Translations under genes and position numbers: made by a program
Assembly (NCBI GenBank): GCA_030063045.1
Contig: JAQSEB010000063.1
Coordinates: forward strand, 124,001 to 188,000
Length of the DNA stretch: 64,000 bases
Source: Pratylenchus scribneri
Taxonomy: Eukaryota; Nematoda; Chromadorea; Rhabditida; Pratylenchidae
Reading direction: 5' to 3'
In this document: positions 25,056 to 37,120 of the stretch, piece by piece
Layout: the number at the start of each line of letters is the position of its first letter
Numbering within the stretch: the first letter of the stretch is position 1
Notes under the pieces: generated by a model
Seen by the model: the letters and a program-made list of their open reading frames with translations, nothing else
Database searches by the model: none
What the model was told of the DNA's origin: nothing

Positions 25056-25427
25056 AAATTTCCGAAAATTCGTTAGAAAATTACAGAAAACTTTACTTTT
25101 TTTGTTTGAATTATTTTTAAAATTTTTATAATGATTTAATTAACAAAAATATTATAAAATAAATAAAAAATCTAAAATTCCAAAAAATGTCTCCCTTTTT
25201 GTAATTCCAACTCGTAGACAAATTGAGGGATAGATTTAAATAAATCATTCCTTAAATTTGAGTGAAATCTGGCGAGAGTCTATAAATAAAGGTAGACTAA
25301 ATTATTCACTCTTTATGAGTTGAATATTAAAATTTTGGAATTGCATTGTCTTTAATTAGGCAATGCTTAAAATTTTATCGAATTTATTTTTACAAAAATT
25401 TTTATTTGAAAATTTTACAAATTTATT
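25056..25427 (+). repeat. dispersed repeat R1, split by a foldback element
   Basis: Head-to-tail with the copy before it. It runs to ACAAATTTATT, where the foldback element is inserted; R1-like sequence (AATTTATTTGATAA) resumes at 26228, matching the intact copy at about 28145-28165. Confidence 0.65.
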
Positions 25428-26227
25428 GGTAAAAGTGCATCATAGCCCCCAAACACCAAATCATGCAAATGATATACCATTCGATAGAGCTCATCGAGCT
25501 GGGTACGAATATATAAATAATTTCAGCGCGCTCGCGTTTTGGGCCAAGATATGGCCATTAAAAGCCATTTGCCCATACAAGTGCTTGGTCCCCCCTATGG
25601 GTCGAAAATTTTTGAAATTTTTATTATAGCCAAATTATATATCAGTCAACGCGTCCCGATGAGAGAAACTCGAATTTGCTATCGGTTTCGCCTAAAACTC
25701 AAAAATAAAAAAGTTATGGCCATTTTTATGTCGCTGGAATGTGTTGGAACTGCGGAGGTAATGTAAGAAGGGACTCCGGAGTGGCGTAGCCGTAGCGACG
25801 ACCCGGACCGCGGAGCGGTCCGGCGGCGAGCTTAGCGAGCGCTAGCGAGCTAAGTGAGCCGTGAGGAGCGAAGGCGGAGCACACGTAGGAGTCCCTTCTG
25901 AAATGTCCACCGGAGCAGTTCCAATCCGTATTTCCTTTGCGCGACTATAACTTTTTTATTTTTCAGTTTTATGCGAAATCGATTATAGAATCGTATTCAG
26001 CTCATTGAGACGCGTCGATTGAGCTAAAATATGTCGATATAAAAATTTTAACTTTATCGACCCAAAGGGGGGACCCTTCACTTTTGCGATTTTCATTTGG
26101 CCATAACTTGGCCAAAAGTGCAAGCGCGCTGAAATTTCTTTTATTTTCAGACTCAGCTCATCGAGATCTATCGATTGGTATATCATTTACCTGATTTTAT
26201 GTTTGGGGGCTATGAGTAAATTTTTCC
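25428..26227. mobile_element. 800-bp foldback element with target duplication
   Basis: The ends are inverted repeats: GGTAAAAGTGCATCATAGCC at the left against GGAAAAATTTACTCATAGCC at the right (reverse complement), continuing through CCCCCAAACA and ATGATATACCA. AATTTATT is duplicated at 25420-25427 and 26228-26235. Uninterrupted paralogous R1 copies show the empty site. It carries no coding frame, so it must be mobilised by enzymes encoded elsewhere. Inner words (GATATACCA.TCGA, CTCATCGAG, AAAAAAGTTATGGCC) recur in the elements at 15.2, 33.2, 43.7 and 55.7 kb. Confidence 0.8.
25768..25902. repeat. GC-rich inverted repeat inside the foldback
   Basis: Bounded by GAAGGGACTCC and its inverse GGAGTCCCTTC. 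Inside are GGACCGCGGAGCGGTCC and GCTTAGCGAGCGCTAGCGAG, both able to fold. GC content is about 65% against under 30% outside. The related piece at 15.2-15.4 kb has only a shorter version, so this block may be a later expansion or nested insertion. Confidence 0.6.
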
Positions 26228-27094
26228 AATTTATTTGATAATTGACTATACGACATTTGAGACGCGACAAATCAAAGGAATCCCACATTTTTCAGGACCT
26301 GCCAATTTGAAAATAATAGAATAATGGTAAGGGCAGCAGAAAAAAATTCAAAAAGCAAAATGAGAAAAATTAAAAGAAATAGAAACTGTTGAAATTTTAT
26401 ATTTATTTATTAAAAAGTTTGCTTTAGACAATTTTTAGAGCAGAATGAAGAGAAAATATTTAGATGAGAAATTTGAAAAAGCCAAATTAACATGACGTGG
26501 CGTGCGTGATACAATTTGAATTTATTTATTTTTTTAAATATTAAACTTTGTCGCAATAGAGCCACTTTTTACCATTTTTCATTAAATAAAATTTCGATTT
26601 TATTCATATATCAAACAAATATTTTATGATGTATAAATTTTTTCAAAAATTCTTGAAATAAATTTATGGAATTCTTTCGGCATAAAAATTTTCTTAAATA
26701 AATTTCAGTGTAAAATATTTGCATTAAAATTGACAAAATTTTAACTAAATAGAAAAATTTATATTTTAATTTAATTGAAATGAAAGAATAGAGAAGGAAA
26801 AATAATGAATTTTTTAAAATAATTAAAAAATTAAATCACAATTTTAAACTCATAAAAAATTGTTCGGATTAAGAAAAATAAATAGAATCATTTTTAAATA
26901 CGGACATTAATAAAATTTTATTGACAATTCGAAAATATAAAAATGAATAAAAATTAAATAATTCACTGGGTTATGGCCAAAAAACAGCCAAAAAAAAAAA
27001 ATTTTAATTAAACCAACGGTTTTTTGGCCTTAATCAATCATTTATAAAAAGAAAATCTTTATTTCCATTCCAAAATATTTATTTTCATTTCCGG

Positions 27095-27245
27095 ATGCAT
27101 CATCATTATCATCATCATCTTCATCATCTTCTTCATCATCATCTTCATCAACATCATCATCTTCATCATCTTTTTCATAATCATCTTCATCAACATCAAC
27201 ATCTTCTTCTTCTTCATTATCATCATCATCTTCATCATCTTCTTA
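27095..27245. repeat. ATC/TTC trinucleotide microsatellite
   Basis: Imperfect run of CAT and CTT triplets of about 150 bp. The Met/Lys-only frame on the minus strand is a by-product. Confidence 0.9.
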
Positions 27246-27524
27246 AATGATATCATACATATCAGTATCATATCATTTTTATAAATTTATTATCATATTA
27301 ATTTTCTGGAACTAAAATATGGAATTAATTAAAAATTTACAACACATAAATTTTTCCATTTTAAATTCTATAAATGATTTTCGTTTTCTCTTAATTTCTA
27401 TAATTAAGCGATCGCCTACAAGCTCACTATTCAAAAAATTTTCAAATTTAAAAGTAAAAAAATAATAAAATTTAGAATAGGTTAAAAAATTTAATGAGAG
27501 ATATTTAATTTATCCACATATTGG

Positions 27525-27605
27525 TTACTATTTAATTGATATTCAAATCAATGAGAAATCTTTGATGATTTAGCCGATTATTGACAAATGCCATGATGAT
27601 TAATG
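27525..27605 (+). repeat. dispersed repeat R5, copy 2
   Basis: TTAATTGATATTCAAATCAA, then GAGAAATCTTTGATGATTTA, then ATTGACAAATGCCATGATG; aligns with 10205-10300. Confidence 0.55.
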
Positions 27606-27784
27606 AAATTTTGTTTGTAAATTTTGGAACCGTGTGAAGGATCCGAATTCGTAACGATTCCGATTTTTAAGTTTTAACGGTTCAATCGTTCCTGTTTCGA
27701 AATAGACTGGAATTATAGATAGGAAAAAGAAAAGGAAGGCAAATTACTGATGATGATCATTCATTATTATATTTAGGTAATTAA

Positions 27785-28215
27785 ATTAAATTTCCGAAAA
27801 TTTGTTAGATAATTTCAGAAAATTTTTCTTTTTTGCTCCAAATATTCTTAAAATTTTTACAATGATTTAATTGTCTAAATTATTATAAAAAAGTCAAAAA
27901 TCTAAAATTTCAGAAAATGTCTCCCTTTTTGCTATTCCAACTCATAGACAAATTGAGGGATAGATTTAAATAAATCGTTCCTCATAATTGGGTGAAATCA
28001 GACGAAAGTCTCCTAGTAAAGGTAGACTAAATTATTCACTCTTTAGGATGTGGATAAATTAAATTTTGGAATTGCATTGCCTTTAATTAGGCAATGCTTA
28101 AAATATTATTGAATTAAATTTTACAAAATTTTTTGTTTTAAAATTTTACAAATTTATTGGATAAAGACAATGTTTTTTATTTTCGTGTGTAAAGATTGAA
28201 TTCATTTTAAAATTT
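27785..28215 (+). repeat. dispersed repeat R1, near-full copy
   Basis: Full-length R1 from TTTCCGAAAATTTGTTAG to TTTTCGTGTGTAAAGATTG. Contains the uninterrupted ACAAATTTATTGGATAAAG that serves as the empty site for the insertion at 25428-26227. Confidence 0.65.
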
Positions 28216-28540
28216 TTGTGCAAATACAATCAAACAAAACAAAGTGAATAAATCGATGAGAAAAGCAATATTTTTTCAGCAAGGTCTATGTTGACCGGAA
28301 TGACAAAAACAGCCAATTTCTTGCACTATTGAGAAAGAACTATTAGCAGGACGCAGGAATTCACTGTGATAGACACATTTTTAAGGAACCGTAGAAATAT
28401 CGAATTTAAATCAATTTCCATAATCAACCAGTTAAATGTGGAGATAAAAATTTTTTTAATTTTTTGTGAAAATTTTAAATTAAAAAAATAATTTCGGAAG
28501 AAATTATTTTTCTAAAAATTTTTCGCCTTGTGTCTTTTTA

Positions 28541-28610
28541 TTGGAAAATAATAGTTTTTAAAGATCTTAAAATTACATAAAAATAAAAAAAAATTTATGT
28601 GATTAAAAAA
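28541..28610 (+). repeat. dispersed repeat R2
   Basis: Plus copy: TTGGAAAATAATAGTTTTTA, then ACATAAAAATAAA, then AATTTATGTG; the final TTGCAAA is altered. Confidence 0.4.
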
Positions 28611-29800
28611 ATTTTCTAAATTTTTAGAATAAATAACTCCAATCTTTTATTTAATTTAATTTTGAAAATTATTGCGGCATTCCATCTGCCGATGGGATTT
28701 CCAATCTTCTTCCCAACGAAAACATCACAAAATCTATCGATTTTCATTTTCTAATTTCTTGTTGTGGATTATTCCTACTCTATTCGACATTTCCTTTTCA
28801 AATTATAATAATTTGAGTGCTTTTAAAATTTTATATTTTTTTATACTTCAATGTTGGGAAAATTATTATCTCCTAAAATTTGAATTAATTAATTAAATAA
28901 ATTTCTATTGGAAAATTTTATGTGGTAGAATAATTTTTTATTAAATAAAATTCAATGCCTCATTTACAAATTTTTAAACAAAATTGATGAAATATTTTAA
29001 TAAAAGTTTATATTTCATGTTTACAAGGATAATGATCTCTATTCAAGTTTCCGTTCCAGTGTTTAAGTTTCATGTTTTAGAACAAGAAGATCCTTGGAAT
29101 CGTTAAAAAAGCAATCAATCTAGAATTATACAAATTATCATAGCCTTGGTCCTGGAAACTTTTATTTTAATTAAAGTTTTATTACGGATAAAGATTTAAA
29201 AATGAAAATATCGTCAAAATATGTGTAAGAGTTTAGGGATTGTTTTTGAACTCATAAAATTTTTCCCTTTCTTTTTTATTTAATAATTGAAAATCGAGTT
29301 TAATAAATTTAAAATAAAGTCTGGGTGAACAATAAGAAAATTTTGTTAAATAAAAATTTAAAAAAGTGAAAGAAAATTTTGTTTTAATTTACCGAATTAA
29401 TTTTTGATCCGATTTCTTTTTGATCGACTCATTATAATTTGAAAATATAATAATCAAAAAATATCCTGTTAGGTGGTCACCAATTAAATTAATCCAAGCA
29501 AAAATCGCTTATAGACAAATAATTTTTTTGATAATACTGAAAAATATACGAATTTTACCTCCTAATATTAAAAAATTGCTCTGATAGGACAAAATTTTCA
29601 AAGTGAATATGTAGATTCATTTTCATGTTACATTGATAATGGATTGCCCACTTTTGTACCTCAAACTAGATTTATTTTTTCTATATTTTTAAATTCATAA
29701 AATATTTTAATCCTAATGACAATAAAACAACATCTAAATTTTTAAAAATAACATTTTAAATAAAGCAATTCTTTCAAGAGGTATTCTGCCCCAAATTTTA

Positions 29801-29860
29801 TGAAAAAATAATATTTTTACTGTTTTTAAAGCTTCATAAAATTTAAATAAATTTATGTAC
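29801..29860 (+). repeat. dispersed repeat R2
   Basis: Plus copy: AAAATAATATTTTTACTG, then CTTCATAAAATTTAAATAAA, ending ATTTATGTAC. Confidence 0.4.
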
Positions 29861-30634
29861 AAATAATTATAAAATTTTTACAATTTCGTCTTTTTAGAAT
29901 TGAACCAACGAATCCGTCTAAAAATCCATAATTGACTTTCTTATTACTTTATCTTCCAATGTCCTAAAAAAATTTACATTATTATTCCTTCCTCTCTCAA
30001 CTTCCCCATCACTTTATTTATAAAAATCAATTTTGATTATTTATTGTCCATACAAAATAATAAATACCATATCTTTTTTTTCTTAATTTAGATTTTTTAT
30101 TTTTAAAGTATTTTCTCCATGAATGTGAATTTTAAGAATAATTTCAAAGTAATTATTAAAAAATTCGGCAATATATTTTATGGGTTTTATATTCCTTTTA
30201 AATTTTAATTATTTTCTGGATTTTTTTTCCATCCAAAAATTATAAATTGATTTCAATCAATTTTCTCTACAACTTTTGTTACTGATTTTCTCTCATCACT
30301 TATTTGATTTCATCAAAACTAATATCATCAAAAAAATAAATAATTTTATTTGCATATTTTATTTAATTTTATCTCTATTTAATTAAAATAATGCATTTTT
30401 GCAATCCAATAAATATTTTACAGATAAATTTTAATAAATTCCTTTAAATAATATTTAATTATAAAAAGATTTCCCTTTCTCCGTCCAAAAAAATTAAATT
30501 AATAAAAATTCTCCATATGTAATTTTGTCTTTGACAATTTTCTCCAATCTTTTCGTATGAACCAGTAGAATTCATTGTTTATACCAGTGAAATGTACAAA
30601 GGCAACATTCGGAAATGAATTGGAAAATTTTTGC

Positions 30635-31120
30635 CAGAGCTGGGTCCGACTCCGACTCCGGCTCCGACTCCGATTCCGACTCCTCCGACTCCGCTCCGGA
30701 GCTGGAGTCGGAGTCGGAGTCAAAAATTTTGAGCGACTCCGGACTCCGGTCGACTCCGGATTTTTATTTAAAAAAATTGTATTTTTTACCTAAAAATTTC
30801 CCCTTTCAATTTTTTTAAAATTAAATTTTTTTTTGGTTTATTTTGACTAAAATTAAAATTTTCGTAAATTTATATCATTTTCGGAAATAGATGTTAATTT
30901 TATAAAAAAATGCCCTGGAGCCAAATCGAAATTACTTTAAAAAAATTTCTGCAAAGTCAAACTCCGGAGTCGGAGTCGAGTTTTAGAACGACTCCGGAAC
31001 TGGAGTCGGAGTCGGAGTCAAAAATTGGAAAACCCGGAGTCCGGAGTCGGAGCTAAATTTTTGAAAGGTCGGAGTCCGGAGTCGGAGTCGGAGTCAAGAT
31101 TTATGAAAAGCACAGCTCTG
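30635..31120. mobile_element. hAT-type non-autonomous element, 486 bp
   Basis: Ends CAGAGCTG and CAGCTCTG are exact inverted repeats. The 8-bp ATTTTTGC is duplicated on both sides (30627-30634 and 31121-31128). An 8-bp duplication and CAG-type termini are characteristic of hAT transposons. The interior is mostly GACTCC/GGAGTC hexamer repeats, arranged inverted in the left part and again towards the right end. No transposase is encoded. Confidence 0.85.
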
Positions 31121-31620
31121 ATTTTTGCACCTAAAAATTATTATAATTTAAAAAATAAAATTTTCTATCTGTACCTTAATTTGAAAATTGACTAGAAGTT
31201 AACATATGTTTTAAATTAAATATTTTTTTATCTATTATAATTTAATTAATAATAAATATAGTATTATTAATTTATTAAATAAATGGCTTCTATTCTAAAA
31301 AAATAAGGTTTAGCGCATAAATAAATGAAGTCTTTCCATGAAATCAGATATAAAATGATAAATATAAAATGAAAATATTTAAATATTAAAAATTATTTAT
31401 AAAAATTTTCTTATGGATTGCAAAATTTAATGTAAAAATCAATGTAAAAATACTAAATATGTTTGAATTGTTGGGTTAGGTTAATTTTCTAAAATTATTT
31501 TTGTCAAAATTTATAAAATTTATAGAGAATATAAAAAATAATTTTATCATTTTTCGAAAATTTAACATTAAAATTGGTAATATTTATTTTTTTTTTATTA
31601 AAATTTTATTCCTTTTCCAG

Positions 31621-31852
31621 CCCCATTTCCAACAACAACAAAAAAGGTATTGCCGGTGGTGGTGGTGGCCGCCTCACTCCGGGCTCCAGCATCAGTGGTG
31701 GCCTTCAAATGATGCCACAAATGCAAATTCACCCTCATCAAATGCCTCCACATCCGCATGGCCCAATCCCTGTTGGGCCACATCATCAAATGCAAATTGA
31801 GCATGCCCATCCTCCGCCCAGAGCCATCTACAGCGGAAAACATCATTATTGA
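31621..31852 (+). CDS. terminal exon of a His/Pro/Met-rich protein
   Basis: An exon preceded by the strong acceptor TTCCTTTTCCAG (31609-31620). It runs 77 residues to a TGA, with a Gly run (GIAGGGGGRL), then Met/Gln/His/Pro-rich sequence (MQIHPHQMPPHPHGPIP). GC content is about 50% against 20% around. AATAAA lies 40 bp after the stop. This looks like the low-complexity C-terminus of a host protein; the family is not identifiable from it. Upstream exons were not located. Confidence 0.55.
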
Positions 31853-31891
31853 AAAGAAGAGAAAAAAAAGGATATGAAATTTTTCGTTCTT

Positions 31892-31897
31892 AATAAA
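31892..31897 (+). terminator. polyadenylation signal
   Basis: AATAAA 40 bp after the stop codon of the exon at 31621-31852, followed by AT-rich DNA. Confidence 0.5.
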
Positions 31898-33178
31898 ACC
31901 CCAAAGTGAATTCCAAAATATTTTCATCATTTATTTTAAGAACCAAAAACCTCTTAAGAGCCAAAATAGAAATCCAGCTGGTCAAAAGTTTATAAGCCAA
32001 ATGCCAATTAAATTTATTTTTTGACGCAAAAAATCAATTGAAAATTTCACATCCTTTGACATTTTGGCAATTTAGCCTCTATTTCGATTGTATTTTCCCA
32101 TTCAAAATGATTTATTTCCTTTCCCTAATTTGTTAACAGATTTATAAATTTTTTAATATTTTTTTTCGCAAATATAATTACATATCTTCAAAATTTTTCC
32201 AAATATTTTTATCTTTTTCTCACAAATTATTGCCAAAAACACAATTTTTTCCATCAATGCGCAAGAAAGAAAATTATTCGACTGCCTTCCTCCTATTTAA
32301 TGATTAAATTTAAATTCCATATTTTTTTATTCATTCTTTCATTTCAAATAAATAATTTACATATATTTTATTTTTTCATTTGGATAAAATTTTTATACGA
32401 ATTATAAAGTTTTATTTGAATTGTATGATGTTAAAAGTCTAATAAAATTTGGAAATTAAATGGGAATTGATTAAAAATATGCAACCCATAAATTTTTCAT
32501 TTTAAAATCTATAAATATTTTGGTTTTTCCTATTTTCTATATAATTAAAGAGGGCCAAACGCCACATCATAAAAGATCGTTATTCAAATCAAAAAGTAAT
32601 AAAATGATAAAATATAAATTAATAAAAAGTTGAAATAATTAATAATTCAACATACAAGACAATTGTATAATTGGCATTCTAATCAATAAGAAATTATTGG
32701 CAATTTGTCAAATTGTCTAAAAATGCCATGGTGACTAATAATGTCCTGGTTCCATATTTTGGAAGAATTTGAATTAATGATAAATTTGGTTAAATTAAAA
32801 TAATAAATTGCTTGCATGATGAAAAATGTGGACATTCTCAATGAACAAAAATATTTTTTTTCAGGGGAAGAATGGGAAAATAAAATAGGTAGATTTTTAA
32901 AAGAGCATTAGTAATGGATTTAATTTTATAAATAAATTTTTATAACTCATAAATTTTCCAAAAAGAAAATAATATAGAATAAAAAATAAATTGCAATGAT
33001 TATAAATATGCTGTCGAAATACCATTCCAGAAAAGAAATTAAAATTTAAAAAATATATTAATATAGCCAAAAAAAATCAAAATTTCAAAATTAATTTATT
33101 CCACTCATAAAGAGTGAAATTATTTGTTTACCTTTAGTAATAGACTTTTACTATTTTCTCTCATTTGCTCTAAATAAT
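31898..33178. other. AT-rich stretch with R5 and a partial R1
   Basis: Contains the third R5 copy at 32670-32750 and, at about 33070-33178, a partial minus-strand R1 (ACTCATAAAGAGTGAA, then CCTTTAGTAATAGACTTTTA). No gene seen. Confidence 0.5.
32670..32750 (+). repeat. dispersed repeat R5, copy 3
   Basis: GGCATTCTAATCAATAAGAA, TTATTGGCAATTTGTCAAAT and AAAATGCCATGGTGACTAAT align with the other two R5 copies. Confidence 0.5.
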
Positions 33179-33477
33179 GTTCACTTCCGTCCGGGGTCAT
33201 GTCCACAATAGATAAAGGGATATGCAATTATGGGCATGTCCACAATTCTGCAATTATAGGCGTTTTCGACTATAACAAATCAGAAACCGGTTTTAGACCC
33301 ATCAAACCTTATACTATTTTGTAGATCTCATTGAGACGCATCGAATGGTATATAATTTGTTATGGTTTGGTCAAAATTAAATGGTATTAAACTATTTTTT
33401 AAGTTTTTGGTTCAAAACTCTTTCATTTTGGACTAAACCATGACAAAAGGTATACCAATCGATGCGTCTCAATGAGA

Positions 33478-34365
33478 CAGGGGTGCCATCTCCAAAAGTC
33501 AAAACCCCGGCATTCGGGTCTAAAAACCCGGCAAAACTCCGGCAAAAATTTTCAAAACCCCGGTAAAAACCCGGCATCTTTTAAAACGTGTTAAAATGCA
33601 ATTTAGTAAAAGCTTGTAAAAATTTTCTACTTCAGATTTATATTTTTAATTGACTTTTTGAGCATATTTTTAATTGACTTTTTGAGCATGTGCGTTATGA
33701 AATAAAGATATCATAAGCTTTAAAAATCGGTCTGCCGTCAAAAAGTTTAGCCAGAAAAAGCCGCGAAGGAAGGAAAAAAATTAGCTAAAAATGGCCCTGA
33801 TAGGTAGAAAAAGTAGCTAAAAAAGCCCTGATAGGGAGAAAAAATAGCTAAAAATGGGCCCTGATTGGAAGAAAAATTAGCTAAAAATGGCCGCGCAGCG
33901 ATAAATTAGACCCAAAAATGGCCGCGCAGCGAAAAATTAGACCCAAAGATGGCCGCGCAGCGAAAAATTAGACCCAAAAATGGCCGCGCAGCGAAAAATT
34001 AGACCCAAAAATGGCCGCGCAGCGAAAAATTAGACCCAAAAATGGCCGCGCAGCGAAAAATTAGACCCAAAGATGGCCGCGCAGCGAAAAATTAGACCCA
34101 AAAATGGCCGCGCAGCGAAAAATTAGACCCAAAAATGGCCGCGCAGCGAAAAATTAGACCCAAAAATGGCCGCGCAGCGAAAAATTAGACCCAAAAATGG
34201 CCGCGCAGCGAAAAATTTAGCTAAAAATTTAAAAACATGGCAAAACCCGGCAAAATATGAAAAACCCGGCAAAAAACCCGGCACTTTCAAAACCCCGGCA
34301 AAACCCCGGCCGGGACATCAAAAACCCGGGAAATGCCGGGTTTCCCCGGTATTATGGCAGCCCTG
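33478..34365. mobile_element. hAT-type element nested in the foldback, 888 bp
   Basis: Ends CAGGGGTGCCA and TGGCAGCCCTG form an 11-bp inverted repeat with one mismatch. The target CAATGAGA is duplicated at 33470-33477 and 34366-34373. Length of duplication and the CAGGG termini place it with hAT elements. The subterminal regions repeat AACCCCGG/CCCGGCAAAA words; the centre is the 31-bp tandem array. No transposase frame. Confidence 0.9.
33889..34214. repeat. 31-bp tandem array, about 10.5 copies
   Basis: Units start every 31 bp from 33889 to 34199 with GGCCGCGCAGCG, followed by AAAAATTAGACCCAAAAAT. Only single-base variants (ATAAATT in unit 1, AAAGAT in some units). Looser relatives with TAGCTAAAAATGGCCCTGAT precede it from about 33740. 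Confidence 0.95.
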
Positions 34366-34510
34366 CAATGAGATCTATAAAATGGTATAAGATTTGTAGG
34401 GTCTAAAACCGGTTTCTGATTTATTATAAATCGAAAACTTCTATAATTGCAGAATTGTGGACATGCCCATATTTGCAGAATTGTGGAGATGACCTAGCAC
34501 CGTTCACTTC

Positions 34511-37120
34511 AAATTTTTTAAGTTTTCTTTAGACGCTATTGGCCCTTTAAAATTCTTATTTTTTATTGAATTTTATTAAAATTTATTCATAAAAACTAAC
34601 CTTTTTTTAAATTTTGTATAATTTTTAGAGAATTTATTTGATTTTTAAATTCATATTTTAAATCTCAAAGCTATATTATTGGCCCAAAGAACGAACGACA
34701 ATTTATTAATTTATTGTGCAAATATTCGATTATTTATTATATAAAAAAGAATGAAAAATTTTATATACGTTCATAAATATTTCTAAAAATTATTTAATTA
34801 TTTGGACGGACCAAAAATAGTAATTATTTGAATGAAGGTAAAATAATTATGTAAAATTTAGTAATTGTGTGCTTAATTAGAATTAAATTAGATTGGTGGA
34901 ATTTGGAATTAATTTAATAACTTATTTTTTAATTTTATTTCAAATTTCTTTTGTCGACTCAACCTGATAGAAATTTTGGAGGATTCTAAATTATTATTTT
35001 TTATATTAATTTGTTCACCATAATAAATTTATGGGATGCAATCGAAGCTCAGAAAAAAAGACATTAGATGATCCAAATTGTTAGAAGGAATGAAATTTAT
35101 AAACATAAACGGATTTGGCATAGAATGGAATAACATGAAATATTTTATACATATATGATAATATTAAATTTTATTAGAGCGCAAAGTGAGTAAATAAATA
35201 GATTTCGGTTAATTAAATTAAATTTATGTAGATTTTGTAGATAAATAATTGACCATAAAATATATTAATCTTATTTTATAATTATTTTTGAGAAATTTGT
35301 GAAATGATTTTAGGATAGTAAATGATTTTTTTGTTATATTCATTATTTTTAATTAAAAAATTAGGTTTATTAATCTTATAGAAAGTTTTGAAATAATATT
35401 TCTAAATTATAATTAATATGATAAATTATGTTTAATTTGAGGCATGAAATTTTATGAATTTAAGGCCATGAACTGATCAATTATAATTAATTTAAAAAAA
35501 TTATTTTATTCTTAAAAAGAATTTGGAGATCCAATCCAAATAAAAATTTACAAAAAAGTAAAAATTTCATATTTAAATAAAAAATTAGCAAAAAATTAGA
35601 CAATATATTCTTCATGAAAAAAAAACAAATTTGGAAAATTATCATTAAAAATAAAAATTTTAATAATTATTAGATATAAAAATAAAAAAATTTAGTTTGA
35701 AAATGCAAATCATAAAATATTTGAATTAGAATTTAATGAAATAAGAATTTTTCCTAAAAATATAAAAAATTGCAAAATACTAGGGAAAGCGAAAAAAAAT
35801 AATTTTAAATTAAAATTAAAAAATTATTTTTCTTCATCTCATCCATAATTAAATAAATTTAAATCAAATGAAATTTGCAAAATTATATTAGTGTGAAGAA
35901 AAAATTAAATAAAAAAACAATAATATACAACAATAAATTTATTAATTAAGAAAAAATTCATAAAAATTAAAATGATGTAGAAAAATAAGGGAAATTTGAT
36001 AAACAAAAAATATCAATGGGCCAACACATTTTAAATTAAGATGCAAAAATATGAGGAATTTTAAAATTTAATTTCATAATATTCGATGTTTATCAAAAGT
36101 GCCTTTTTAGTTTTGTACCATAAAATAATAATTCTTCTAATTTTTTTGACATAACTATTTTATGTGTTAAAAAAAATATACAGGTTGAAAAATTTTAAAT
36201 ATGGAATTGGAAGTGGTCAACAAAATAAAAAAAACCAAAATTAAATTTTGAAAAATTAATTTAAAAAATATTTTAGCTATTCGAATAATTGCTGACAAGT
36301 TCCAGAACAGAGTCCACAGATGAATTCTATTCTCAATCTTGCCAAATTATAAATTATTTTATATTTAGATTTACAGCAAAATTTCACCAAATATTTAATA
36401 TTTTTTCACATCAACGAAAGGAATCCACAACTCATAATAAAATTCTCCTAATAAATTTATGCAAAAGGTATTTTTAATTTTAATAATAAAAAGTAAGACC
36501 TTCAATATTTACAAAATTTATTTTAGAAACATTCAAATTTAAAAAAAATTTATTTAAATTTTTTTTATAAAATGAGAAAAATGGGTCACATGATCTCATG
36601 TCAACTTTGTGCTTAATTTTTTGGAATGGAAATGAATAATATCAAATCTCCGTCAAAATTTCAAACTTATTTTTAAAAATTTTTCTAATATTTTCTACAT
36701 ATTTTTGACACTGCCTTCAAAATCTCGACAATGTACTTGGTGCAATGCATTATTAAAAAAATAGAGAAATTCAAAGAAATAATATAATTTTTAAGACAAT
36801 GCAACAAAAAATTCATCCTATATCCCAGGTTTCAAATATTCATTCGCCTTGATGAACTATAGTATTTTATTCTTGGAAAAATAATTTTTTCCCATTAGAA
36901 TATGAAAGCAAACCATGGTTAGCATTGTGGCAATTTCTAATTTTTAGAAAAATTTAAAAATGAGATTTTAATTCAATTTTATTTCAAAAAATATTAATTT
37001 ACGAGTCAAATATTTAAATTTTTCACATGAAATATAGAACCCATAATAAAATTTGGTAATAATTCTATGAAAAAAACTTTTAATTCTAAAAATAATTTCC
37101 GATCCACTACTAAGGCATAA
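34511..37120. other. AT-rich stretch, no gene seen
   Basis: About 2.6 kb below 20% GC without a splice-bounded or protein-like frame that could be supported. A short open frame starting near 36290 follows a GACAAG that could be an acceptor but has no other support. Confidence 0.5.

Larger units (their letters stand above)
28216..30626. other. AT-rich stretch with R2 copies, no firm gene
   Basis: R2 copies at 28541-28610 and 29801-29860. A short GC-higher island at 28676-28745 has a protein-like minus-strand frame (CDVFVGKKIGNPIGRWNAA) but no convincing splice sites. Nothing else was recognised. Confidence 0.45.
33188..34501. mobile_element. foldback element interrupted by a hAT insertion
   Basis: Arms run inward as inverted repeats: GGTCAT(G/C)TCCACAAT at both ends, then GGGCATGTCCACAATTCTGC, ATCAGAAACCGGTTTTAGAC and TGTAGATCTCATTG on the left, with matching reverse complements on the right from 34366 to about 34494. 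GTTCACTTC (9 bp) lies directly outside both ends (33179-33187 and 34502-34510) and reads as the target duplication; a shorter duplication cannot be excluded. Without the inserted 888-bp element and one 8-bp duplication the foldback would be about 418 bp. No coding frame. Confidence 0.75.

Noticed and set aside
25363..25766. Overlapping frames in the foldback at 25.4 kb
   Set aside because: They cross the element boundary and differ in phase between related copies, so they are not conserved as protein.
27059..27271. Met/Lys-only protein
   Set aside because: Translation of a trinucleotide microsatellite.
30499..30818. Ser/Asp and Arg/Ser dipeptide proteins
   Set aside because: They are translations of the GACTCC hexamers inside a hAT-type element.
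33889..34390. CRISPR-like array
   Set aside because: The units are contiguous 31-bp repeats with no unique spacers and lie in a eukaryotic transposon.
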